DNA of 27,034 nucleotides, from positions 1 through 27,034 of the forward strand of contig LQBI01000014.1 in assembly GCA_002030045.1 (NCBI GenBank), given 5' to 3'. Positions 7,068 through 15,469 of the stretch are shown in pieces. Source of the DNA: Candidatus Aegiribacteria sp. MLS_C (GTDB lineage Bacteria; Fermentibacterota; Fermentibacteria; Fermentibacterales; JCC-6). The position numbers and the translations under genes are program-made. Numbering within the stretch: the first letter of the stretch is position 1; the number at the start of each line of letters is the position of its first letter. The notes under the pieces were generated by a model. It searched no databases. It was not told the origin of the DNA and saw nothing but the letters and a program-made list of their open reading frames with translations.

Positions 7068-7958
7068 TTATCCATTAAATTTCTTTTCTTCCGGATAATG
7101 CTGCTCCAGCTCCTTCTGCTCCAGCTCTTTCAGAGACACCCCGGCGCCATTCTTCCATTGCCTCAGACCATTGGCCTGGCCACCCTGCACGACCGACGCT
7201 GCGGCGCTTGGGCTCGAAAATTCGTAGTCCTTAGCAAAAAGAAACTTGTCCTGCTTCCTGATGAGAACACCATCGGCTATCAACTGAGACCGCATCATCG
7301 AGGGATATGGATATTTCTTGACCGAAGGCCGTTCGGTCAGCACGGCTTCAGATCCCCTCGTGACAATGAATCCATTATCCGATAGTTTCCCCGTTGCCCT
7401 TACGTTTTTGATGGTGCAGTGCATCAGATCCGACGTCACTGGTTCGGCTGTTGCTTGAATATGGAGCTTCAAAAAGTCCTGACCAAGTACAGAGAGCAGT
7501 TGTTCGACCTTCGCCAGAAATACATCCATATCGGCTGCCTCGGATTCAGGAAGATGGGATCCGCTCGCGTTGGTATTTTCCAGCTCGCACCGGTCGGCCT
7601 CCTTCGCCATCGCAATGAGCTTTCCTTCGAGGTACTTAATGTGCGCCTTGGTCAGGTTCTCGTCTTTGCTTATAAAAATGATGATGGTCTTCCAGAAGTC
7701 GCGATCAAGGTGGGATTTGATTCTGGAACGTACCGCTTCAGCTTCGCCAATGTATACTCTTTGTCTTCCCGTTTCCGGATTGACTCCGGTCAGGAAATAG
7801 ATTCCGGGCTTTCCGGCCTCCTCACGCTTAAGAACGAGTTCCAGTTGGGAGCGGGGTCCGGCAATGGCTTTACCGGTCCAGTTTGATATCTCGGCGGTCC
7901 GGACTGAGGCGGGATCGCCCTGCGCAAGAAAAATTTTTACAGTGGCGGTTTCTTTCAC
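7068..7958 (-). CDS. GIY-YIG nuclease-family protein with C-terminal DUF4357
   Basis: The 296-residue product carries the GIY-YIG fold at about 50-135: GIY at 52-54, YIG at 69-71 (RVYIGEAEAVRSRIKSHL), arginines R77 and R79, and a candidate metal-binding E111 in KYLEGKL. The C-terminal region, about 235-282 (SSPSAAASVVQGGQANGLRQWKN), matches DUF4357, which is often found in such proteins and in restriction systems. It should be a cytoplasmic DNA endonuclease or nickase. It starts at GTG with GGAGG 7 bases upstream. It lies between the methylase block and the mcrBC block, 71 bases after the DUF6998 gene; that gap shows no clear promoter. Whether it belongs to either block functionally is open. 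Confidence 0.88.
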   Translation of the reverse strand: MKETATVKIFLAQGDPASVRTAEISNWTGKAIAGPRSQLELVLKREEAGKPGIYFLTGVNPETGRQRVYIGEAEAVRSRIKSHLDRDFWKTIIIFISKDENLTKAHIKYLEGKLIAMAKEADRCELENTNASGSHLPESEAADMDVFLAKVEQLLSVLGQDFLKLHIQATAEPVTSDLMHCTIKNVRATGKLSDNGFIVTRGSEAVLTERPSVKKYPYPSMMRSQLIADGVLIRKQDKFLFAKDYEFSSPSAAASVVQGGQANGLRQWKNGAGVSLKELEQKELEQHYPEEKKFNG

Positions 7959-8029
7959 GGTTACGCCTCCTTAATTCAGGGTTGGCCACATCAAGGTCCG
8001 GAACGGAAAACGAGTTTATTCTGCCACCA

Positions 8030-8503
8030 TCATGCTTTTCGCGGCAATCTGTCCAATTCGATCACGGATTCGTTGAGCCGCCGCAGCCTGGAAAGTGAAA
8101 TCTGATATTGCCCGTTGCCGGGCCGTTTTTTGCCCTCGAACTGCTTCCAGACCAGATTACCAGGACCGTTGAAGATCTCCTCGAAGGTTCCGTCTTGCTC
8201 GATCTTTATGACGATTGTATGGGCCGGTTCGCTTCTGAAGGCCACGCGATTTGATTGTGTGGCCTTTATCTCTACCTTGTCACCATGTGCCGAGCAGGCA
8301 TCGAAGCCTCTGTTTGAGGCTTGTTCCAGCGTCAGGCCGTAGGCTTCCGCGACAAGACATTCGCCGATACTGCCGACCAAGTGACCGTCGGGCGTGAAGT
8401 GACGGACCGGATACAGTTCACCAAGCGCTCCGACAATTTTATAGAGCTCTTGTATCAACTGTTCTACGCGGCAAGGATTATTCACGGAGCCTGTCTCTTC
8501 CAT
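8030..8503 (-). CDS. DUF6998-like protein with PD-(D/E)XK-type pattern (157 aa)
   Basis: The ATG at 8503 is chosen because GAGGTGA precedes it and the methylase stop lies 4 bases upstream; a longer frame to 8605 would overlap the methylase by nearly 100 bases. The sequence FTPDGHLVGSIGECLVAEAYGL (split at about residues 36-57), then GFDA (66-69) and VEIKATQ (77-83), matches my recollection of DUF6998. The order E48, D68, E78-x-K80 is the classic spacing of restriction-endonuclease-fold active sites, so it may cut DNA; this is inference. Its tight coupling to the methylase suggests a cognate partner. Confidence 0.78.
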   Translation of the reverse strand: MEETGSVNNPCRVEQLIQELYKIVGALGELYPVRHFTPDGHLVGSIGECLVAEAYGLTLEQASNRGFDACSAHGDKVEIKATQSNRVAFRSEPAHTIVIKIEQDGTFEEIFNGPGNLVWKQFEGKKRPGNGQYQISLSRLRRLNESVIELDRLPRKA

Positions 8504-8507
8504 CAGC

Positions 8508-11500
8508 TCACCTCGGTGGATGGCAGCACCGGGGATCACCCGGTGGCAGGTCGAGTCGGGTTTGATAGGGCTGACCCGTGCGAATCGCTTCCTGCAAGGC
8601 GTCATAGATTTCCAGGATCACCCGCTTGGTTCGGTATTCGCCGTCATGGTCGGCTTCGTCCTTGCGACGGACGATGGGGAAGGTGTCCATAATATAGGCG
8701 ACAGCATCCCTCGGTGTCGGAAAATTCTCCTTCAGCAGGGCAAGCTCATCTGCTGTTTCTCTTTCCGCAGGTTTCCAGTCTCCCCTTTCATCGGACTCCA
8801 GATAAAGATGGAAAAAGGCCGCATCGAGTTCACAGCGCAGAAGAAACCGGCGCGCTTCATCCCAGCGGAAGGGTGGTCCGTCCCAGCCGCAGTCCTTGGC
8901 AAAAGATTCCAAGTCCCAGGCGGTATAGGTGAGTTCGAGGATGCGGGGAAGGAGCCACTCACATTGGTTTTGTAGGCCATCAGACCATGAGCATGGTTTC
9001 TTAAATATCATAGGAAAAGGGAATGGAAGCTGATGCAAAATGAAGAAGGTTAGGTTAATTCCGCCCAGCTTCTGCCTCGTCGCGTAATCGAAGACAAATG
9101 AAGTGAAACACCCCTGGAAAGACACAAGTTGTTTTGCACCCACTGAAGAAGGAAAAAGTACAATAGGCATGCTATGACCCACACCAACTCGCGGGAGAAT
9201 AGTTGAAACCACGGTTCGATGGTTTGTAGGGCTGGTTACATTTGCGAAACCTATGAACCAAACACTTTGATATCCAACTTGTATCGATACCATTACGTCT
9301 CTCAAGCCAACCCAGTAGCGTGGTTGTGGAGAGCATGACGGATCTTGGTGCTGCTTATTCGTCAAGTATTCGGGTTGCCCTTGACGAATCATCGCTGTTT
9401 TGCTGATAATTACTTGAGATGCGCGGTGATCAAAATGATGGATCATTTTCGCCTCATAGAGCGGCAGGTACTCCTCTCCATCCTTGCGGAACAGGTTTAC
9501 TTCCAATTCCCATCCCTCGGCTTCCAGCTGTTCTCGTGTGCGGAACAGGTGCGAGTCGTTGGACATGTCGAACATTCTATTGAATTTAATGCCCCAGGGA
9601 TTCTCTTCAGGGCGGCCGCCATGGGCCTCCCGGATCAAGACAGGCACCCTTCGATAGATGGCCTTGGTGAGCTCCGCATCCTGTCTCGACCTGAAGATAG
9701 GGCAGGTCCGGGTATTGGGGTTAAGCAGCGCAATGTCCCCCGCTGAGAGGGTAAACTTCCGGTCGGGATCCTGCAGCTCCTCCACGGCGTGGGCAAAAAA
9801 CACAAACCAGGCATGTTCAGCGATGGGCTGCAGCCCGCTCCCGGTGGTGAACAGACAAAACTTGTAACTGCTGTGAACGTCAGAAAAGAATATTCCTTTG
9901 TTCTCAAAATCAAACAAGCTCACCAGCGAGCCTTTGTTCACCACGTCCTGGAAGAAAAACTTGGTGGTGTCGTCCGTGGCGATGCCCGTGGGCAGAACAC
10001 AGCCGGCGCGGCCCGTCTCGTTGACGAGGCTGCGCATCAACTCAGCAAAGACGGTATAGAGATTGATGTCGCCCCGCCCACACAGAGGATAGCGTCCACT
10101 GTTGCGAAGTAGATGGCTTTCGCCTTCAGCCTGTCGCAGATCATCAAGGAATGCGTTATGCAGATCGGCGTCATTTTTTTTCAAGGCATCAATCATTCGC
10201 TTTCGGGCGGCGGCGTTGGGCGCTCCGGCGATTTCGGGGCTTCGCTCGGCAAACCATTCCTTTTCCTGGAGCTTCACCCGCTCCCAGGGCGGATTCCCAA
10301 GAACACAGTCAAACCCTCCCCTGGCAAAGACTTCGGGAAAGGCCAAATGCCAGTGAAAGAAGCGATAGCGTTCAGACAGGAGACGAACATCCGTGGCAAG
10401 TCCTTCCGGAAGCTCGCCGTCCGATGCCAGGACACTGAGATGTTCCTGCGTGATTCCGATGACACTTCGATCCCTTCCCGGTTCGGCGAAGTATTTTCGT
10501 ATGATAAACGCAGAGCACCATGTGTCAGCGAGGAGCTTCTTGTTCCTGAACTCATCGGTCTGCTCATGATGGCGGAAGGCCCTTTCCTTTGCCCGTATGT
10601 CTTCCGGTCGATCATCGGGCAGTTCTTCCAACCTTGATGCCGCCTCGTACAGACGCGCCTGGTTTTCCCCATCCTCCAAGGCAAAAAGGGATCCGATACC
10701 CTTTCGCGCCCCGCTGTTGCGTTTCTTCAGGATCGTGCAGGCCGCTTTATCATCTCCCTCGATGGGTTTGAAGGCATTGTCAGGCAACCCTCCCGCGATC
10801 AGCTCTGGCGTGGCGCCGAGCAGGCTGTTGCCCACCCTGATATGGTGGTCCAGGAAGGAAAGGGGTTTCCCCGGTTCCAGGGCTTCCAGCCACAGGTTCA
10901 CCCGGCACAGTTCCGCCGACATGGGATTGACATCGACGCCGTAGAGGCATCGCCCGATCACATCCCGAAGAGCCTGCTGATAGAGAACCGGTGACGGTTC
11001 ACTCTCCCCCTGGCTTATGGCCCGCACCCGGGCCAGATGTCGTGCAAGCCGATGGGCGGCACCAACAAGAAAATGTCCCGACCCGACGGCAGGGTCACAA
11101 ACCTTGAGGTTCAGGAGCGCCTGCTCGGCGTCAACAGGGGGCATTCTCCGAATCGCCTTTTCAACAACCGGTTCGAGGGCGGAATCAAGAAGGCACTGAA
11201 CCAGGGAATCGGGCGTGTAGTATGACCCTGAGGTTTTTCGCTCATGCCCGGCTAATTCGGCATAGCTGAATCTGGCTCCGTCGCCGGTTATCTGCGGAGT
11301 GAGGGCCAACAGGCCCTCATAGACGCCACCCAGTTCCTCGGCGCCAAGGTTCCGGTAATCCACCGGCCTGAGCACCTTCCCCTGACGGACAAAGCAGAGG
11401 TGTCGAAGCACTTCGAGGAAGTCGTAATTTGTGAGATCCCTGTCGTTCACCGCATCCGTCGATGCGGGATCCCAGAGGAAACTGCCCAGTGCCGGTAGCA

Positions 11501-12635
11501 TCAGCTGCTGGCTGATTGTTTCATGCTCTTCACTGCCGGAAAGAGCCCGCACCAGCATCTGGAACTGTTTCCACAGGTCGCCGTGACGGCTTCCCTTGAT
11601 TCTCGATGCCATGGTACGGAGGCGGGTCGCACTGTAGTGGGTCCCGTAACGTTCCCGGGCCTCACGGGCCTCCGCGGAGTCATCAGGGGGATGGAGAAGG
11701 GGCCGTCCATCCAGTTCCCGGTCTTCGGCGACAAAGAGGAACAGAAGCCGGTACACGACCCGGAGCAGCTGTCGATGGAGGTCGATGGCAGAGACTTTGC
11801 CGCTGCGAAGGGCGTCACGCAGAGTGGTGTTCTTGGGATGACTCGTAAAACCTTCACCCAGTATCTGGAGTGCTTTTTCCACACCCACACGAAGTTCTCC
11901 CAGGGCGCGGGTACCCTCGACTTCGGCCAGTTTCGTCCATTGTTCAAGAAGGCACTCTTCGGGGCGCCCTCCCTCGGGAGGCATGAACCGTGTGACATGG
12001 GCCATGAGCCAGAGAAGAACGAAGTCAGCGTAAACCTCACCGCTGAACATGGCCTCCAGGTCGAACTCCAGAAAGGACTGGCGGGAAAGTGCCTGGTTGT
12101 CTCTGAGAATGCGAAACCGAAGGCCGTTGCTGACAATGGCCCATAGATGGTCATCGCTGCGGTTCAGAAACTCCTGCACCAGCCCGTGGGGATTTGCCGC
12201 GGCGGCCCCGCGTACGCCGGCAGAACGCCTGTCAGGGCTCACCCCGCACCCGACCAGATGGATTGGGACCGGTCCAAGAAAACGATTGATGGCATAGGCC
12301 TTCCCGTTGATCTCCGGACCAGCCTTGAAGGGGAGCATTCCGAATCCAAGTTCCCGGAGTAGGGGCAAGGTCCACCGGTCATTGGTAAGGGCCGTTCCGG
12401 GCTCGCCTTCGGACAAGCCATTCCGGGCTTCCGTGAAGTCCGCCCAATACTTTCGCAAACGGTTCCAGGACTGCGTGATTGCTTCGTTGAGACGTTCACC
12501 GGGAGCAAGCTGGTAGGCCTCGGGGCTTGTCCCTTCGAGGCGCTCCTTGGGGTCGAGCACCCTTCGCAGCAGATCGGTAGGAAGCAGGCCTCCTTCGGAC
12601 CGGATTGTCTGAAAATCATTGGAACGTCGTGCCAT
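8508..12635 (-). CDS. Eco57I/PglX-like adenine-specific DNA methylase (1375 aa)
   Basis: This is a large N6-adenine methylase of the type used by DISARM (DrmMI) and BREX (PglX). Residues 1-460 are a helical N-terminal region containing a stretch typical of Eco57I-type enzymes (LYRLLFLFVAEDR-like, about 292-305). YYTPDSLVQ (472-480) opens the catalytic core, motif I is DPAVGSGHFL (514-523, binds S-adenosylmethionine), and motif IV NPPW lies at 781-784. The C-terminal 400 residues hold the DNA-recognition region. It should mark host DNA so that the helicases and nucleases spare it. It begins 2 bases after the stop of the SNF2 gene. A section encoding about residues 1100-1215 is much more AT-rich than the rest. 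No frameshift is seen. A self-contained restriction-methylase (type IIG) is less likely because no PD-(D/E)XK pattern is evident at the N-terminus. Confidence 0.92.
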   Translation of the reverse strand: MARRSNDFQTIRSEGGLLPTDLLRRVLDPKERLEGTSPEAYQLAPGERLNEAITQSWNRLRKYWADFTEARNGLSEGEPGTALTNDRWTLPLLRELGFGMLPFKAGPEINGKAYAINRFLGPVPIHLVGCGVSPDRRSAGVRGAAAANPHGLVQEFLNRSDDHLWAIVSNGLRFRILRDNQALSRQSFLEFDLEAMFSGEVYADFVLLWLMAHVTRFMPPEGGRPEECLLEQWTKLAEVEGTRALGELRVGVEKALQILGEGFTSHPKNTTLRDALRSGKVSAIDLHRQLLRVVYRLLFLFVAEDRELDGRPLLHPPDDSAEAREARERYGTHYSATRLRTMASRIKGSRHGDLWKQFQMLVRALSGSEEHETISQQLMLPALGSFLWDPASTDAVNDRDLTNYDFLEVLRHLCFVRQGKVLRPVDYRNLGAEELGGVYEGLLALTPQITGDGARFSYAELAGHERKTSGSYYTPDSLVQCLLDSALEPVVEKAIRRMPPVDAEQALLNLKVCDPAVGSGHFLVGAAHRLARHLARVRAISQGESEPSPVLYQQALRDVIGRCLYGVDVNPMSAELCRVNLWLEALEPGKPLSFLDHHIRVGNSLLGATPELIAGGLPDNAFKPIEGDDKAACTILKKRNSGARKGIGSLFALEDGENQARLYEAASRLEELPDDRPEDIRAKERAFRHHEQTDEFRNKKLLADTWCSAFIIRKYFAEPGRDRSVIGITQEHLSVLASDGELPEGLATDVRLLSERYRFFHWHLAFPEVFARGGFDCVLGNPPWERVKLQEKEWFAERSPEIAGAPNAAARKRMIDALKKNDADLHNAFLDDLRQAEGESHLLRNSGRYPLCGRGDINLYTVFAELMRSLVNETGRAGCVLPTGIATDDTTKFFFQDVVNKGSLVSLFDFENKGIFFSDVHSSYKFCLFTTGSGLQPIAEHAWFVFFAHAVEELQDPDRKFTLSAGDIALLNPNTRTCPIFRSRQDAELTKAIYRRVPVLIREAHGGRPEENPWGIKFNRMFDMSNDSHLFRTREQLEAEGWELEVNLFRKDGEEYLPLYEAKMIHHFDHRASQVIISKTAMIRQGQPEYLTNKQHQDPSCSPQPRYWVGLRDVMVSIQVGYQSVWFIGFANVTSPTNHRTVVSTILPRVGVGHSMPIVLFPSSVGAKQLVSFQGCFTSFVFDYATRQKLGGINLTFFILHQLPFPFPMIFKKPCSWSDGLQNQCEWLLPRILELTYTAWDLESFAKDCGWDGPPFRWDEARRFLLRCELDAAFFHLYLESDERGDWKPAERETADELALLKENFPTPRDAVAYIMDTFPIVRRKDEADHDGEYRTKRVILEIYDALQEAIRTGQPYQTRLDLPPGDPRCCHPPR

Positions 12636-12637
12636 AA

Positions 12638-15469
12638 TTACTGTACCTTCGGTAAGAGAATGAAGAATCCCAGAATATCCACGGGCAGAACCGGTTCGAT
12701 GGTTACGCGGCCCTTGGCCCGCGAGGCCTCTCTGACCCGTTCATGAGCTTCCAGCTGTAGAAGAGCCCGTTCCTCGGATATCTCTTCCAGAGGCTTCCAT
12801 AGCTTATGAAGTGATGGAAGAAGATTTCCCAGTTGCTGTTCCATGGCGCTGGGAAGCACATTCCCCTCGGGCCTGGCGACAAGGAGCGGAGCGGACGCTT
12901 CGGCGGACAACCATTGAGGGTCATCGATGGCGCCGGTCCATGCAAGGGGAATGATTTCTTCGCAGAGCAGGGTGTCGGATTTGTCTCTTGCCGCTACGCG
13001 GATGTGATAACGGAACCGCACCAGCAGAAGGGTAGTCCGCTTGTTTACCGCCGAGGTCCTCGTAACCCCACACCGTGCGGCGATGGCCCGGGCATCCCGG
13101 GCCACGGGATCCAGCGCCTGATCGAGGGTCCAGCCGGCGAGGCCTTCCACAACAGGGCTGGTTCTCCCCAGATAGAGTTCACCCTCCTCCAGGGGAAGCT
13201 CGAAGCGCCCACGGAATGGCTCGTCACGACCGATAGCCTGCCGCAGCGCCCGAGGAGTTTCCAGGCTCAGCTCAACACTGACCGAGCCGTTCCTGCTGGT
13301 AAAGGGAACATTTGCCCCTTCGAGGACAGAACGTAAAAACCTCGCCACATCTTCGCTGCGGCCGATGGCCTCCCTGACGTTTTGTAATTCCGCAGCCACG
13401 ATGTCAGGGCTCAGCGTATGCTGGGCAAACCGTGAACGGCTTGCCTTTTCGAGGTCGAGGGCTTTGTCCCACTCTCCGTGAAGTTCCTTTTTCCTGCTCT
13501 CCAGGTCGTCGATAAAATCAAGGCTCAGCTGAACCTGGCCGGTCTTTTCCCGGAAGAGAGCCCCTTCAAAGAGAGTCTCCGCAATCTGTTCACTCGAACC
13601 GGGTACGGCAATGGTGACTCCCAGGGTGCTTTTGATGCTTTTGTGCTTTCGTATCAGAACATTGAGAATGACCCCGTCTACAGGGTTATCCGTTCCATAA
13701 TAGGTGACGACGCGCACTTCAGGGTTGCTCTGCCCGAACCGGTCCACCCGCCCTTCGCGTTGTTCATGACGGGTGGGGTTCCAGGCCAGATCGTAATGAA
13801 GCACCGCGTCGAAGTGCTGTTGAAGATTTACTCCTTCGGACAAACAGTCGGTACAGACCAGGACATACTCGCTGGGTTCTGAAACGAGGGCGGCAACCCG
13901 GTCTTCCCGTTCAGCAGGAGGGAGGCTCCCCGTGACCGATTCGATCCTGACTTTCTCAGGAAGGACATCACGCAGCTGCTGTGCCACATATTCGGCGGTA
14001 TCGACAAACCTGCAGAAGACCACCGGCTTAAACCTGTCCTTCAACAATGCCCTGATCTCCTGAATTGCCCCCTTGAGCTTGTGATCGGAATCTGGAGAAA
14101 ACCTCTCAAACCGCCGGGCAAATTCCAGGAGCTTTCGACGTATGGACGCTTCGCCCTGTTCCGTATCGGATCCGGGGCTGAAATCCAGAGTAACAGTTTC
14201 GTCAATATCGTCCTGGTCCAGCACTGTTCGACGGCCAATGTCATCGACTTCCTCATCGGGGGCCTGATCCGCCGCGGCGCGGCTCCGCAAGGTAGCCGCT
14301 GCCGCGGCAGGGCTCGAAGACACACAGCGCAACAGAGCCAAGGCAGACCAGTAGCGCACCCGCCGGTGCCGGCTCCCGTCTTCTCCTGCCACATACTCAC
14401 GGGCAAAATTCAGCACATCGTCGAAGATTGCTTTCATCTCCTTGCTGAAGGTGTAGGTTGTCTCACGGTCACTGCGAGTGGGAAAGGCCGTGTCTGTCTC
14501 CAGGTAATGGCGAATATCCGCTCTGCGCCTCTGTACCAGATGCTGTGCCAGTTTACGTCGAGCGCCTTCTCGGCCTGCCCGGTCAAGATCGGTGGGAAGG
14601 CTTACGAAACTGTCATTCAAGAGTCCCAGGAGAGAGCGGAAGGCCTCTTCATTGCCGCTGTGGGGGGTTGCTGTAACCAGGACCAAGTTTCGTTCCGCAT
14701 CCTGCGATATGCGCTTGAGAAGATCATAGCGCTGCTGCCGGCCTCGACCAACCCCGCCGGAGAGCGTACAGCCATGGGCTTCATCAACGATCACCAGTTC
14801 CGGGCATTTGAGAATGAAGTCCTCGGCCCTCCGGGAAGACTTGATGAAATCCGTCGAAACAACGGTGAATCGGTGCCTGTCAAAGACAGACACTCCAATG
14901 GGAAGATGCCGCTCCAGACGTTGGATGGTACTTGACAGAACCAGTTCCGCCTCTATGTGAAATTTCTCCGACAACTCACGCTGCCATTGCTCTGCAAGAT
15001 GGGGCGGACACAGGACCGTCATCCGCCGAGCCTCCCCACGATCCAGGAGCTCCCGGGCGATGAGAATCGCCTCAATGGTCTTCCCGATCCCCACGTCATC
15101 GGCAATCAACAGCCGAACCGGATCGATCCTGAGAGCCATCATCAGGGGGACCAGCTGGTACGGACGGGGCTCGACAGCTATCCTGCCGAAACTGCGGAAG
15201 GGACCGGACGCCGCTCGGGTTGATATGCGCGCGGCATCACGCAACAACAGGCCCGAGGAGAAATCCCCCAGGTCGTTCATGCTCGGAAGGGGGAAGCTGG
15301 TGGACGTGACCGGTTCAATATCCGGCAGGATGCCCGTTATTTCCTCGTCAAGGCCGCCGATAGGCCGAACCAGCAACAAGGTATCCGTTGATTCAGGAAG
15401 AACGGTCCAATCGCGGCCGCGGGCGGTCACAAGAGTCCCGGGTTTAGAAAGATTCATCTGTGTCGTCAT
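12638..15469 (-). CDS. SNF2-family helicase (943 aa), DrmD-like
   Basis: A superfamily 2 DNA translocase. The motor begins around residue 100 with PRPYQLVPLMMAL. It has a slightly unusual Walker A, DDVGIGKT (124-131, where DEMGLGKT is typical), DEAH (229-232), TATPHSGN (266-273), and a second lobe with LVCTDCLSEGVNLQ and NPTRHEQREGRVDRFGQ (about 560-580). The N-terminal 90 residues and the helical C-terminal 280 residues are system-specific. In DISARM the SNF2 subunit DrmD lies beside the methylase, as here. Translation overlaps the upstream helicase stop by 4 bases (ATGA), and the methylase follows after 2 bases, so the three are coupled. It probably translocates on incoming DNA rather than remodelling nucleoproteins in general. 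Confidence 0.93.
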   Translation of the reverse strand: MTTQMNLSKPGTLVTARGRDWTVLPESTDTLLLVRPIGGLDEEITGILPDIEPVTSTSFPLPSMNDLGDFSSGLLLRDAARISTRAASGPFRSFGRIAVEPRPYQLVPLMMALRIDPVRLLIADDVGIGKTIEAILIARELLDRGEARRMTVLCPPHLAEQWQRELSEKFHIEAELVLSSTIQRLERHLPIGVSVFDRHRFTVVSTDFIKSSRRAEDFILKCPELVIVDEAHGCTLSGGVGRGRQQRYDLLKRISQDAERNLVLVTATPHSGNEEAFRSLLGLLNDSFVSLPTDLDRAGREGARRKLAQHLVQRRRADIRHYLETDTAFPTRSDRETTYTFSKEMKAIFDDVLNFAREYVAGEDGSRHRRVRYWSALALLRCVSSSPAAAAATLRSRAAADQAPDEEVDDIGRRTVLDQDDIDETVTLDFSPGSDTEQGEASIRRKLLEFARRFERFSPDSDHKLKGAIQEIRALLKDRFKPVVFCRFVDTAEYVAQQLRDVLPEKVRIESVTGSLPPAEREDRVAALVSEPSEYVLVCTDCLSEGVNLQQHFDAVLHYDLAWNPTRHEQREGRVDRFGQSNPEVRVVTYYGTDNPVDGVILNVLIRKHKSIKSTLGVTIAVPGSSEQIAETLFEGALFREKTGQVQLSLDFIDDLESRKKELHGEWDKALDLEKASRSRFAQHTLSPDIVAAELQNVREAIGRSEDVARFLRSVLEGANVPFTSRNGSVSVELSLETPRALRQAIGRDEPFRGRFELPLEEGELYLGRTSPVVEGLAGWTLDQALDPVARDARAIAARCGVTRTSAVNKRTTLLLVRFRYHIRVAARDKSDTLLCEEIIPLAWTGAIDDPQWLSAEASAPLLVARPEGNVLPSAMEQQLGNLLPSLHKLWKPLEEISEERALLQLEAHERVREASRAKGRVTIEPVLPVDILGFFILLPKVQ

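Noticed and set aside
11523-12146. 207-codon plus-strand frame inside the methylase gene
   Set aside because: Antisense shadow of the methylase coding sequence; no ribosome-binding site and no protein-like motif.
8508-12635. Assignment as BREX PglX with a full BREX locus
   Set aside because: No PglZ, BrxC, BrxA or BrxB-like protein is encoded; the partners are SNF2 and DUF1998 helicases.
14081-14935. 284-codon plus-strand open frame opposite the first SNF2 helicase
   Set aside because: It lies wholly antisense to a gene with clear helicase motifs, in GC-rich DNA where long antisense frames are expected, and shows no motif of its own.
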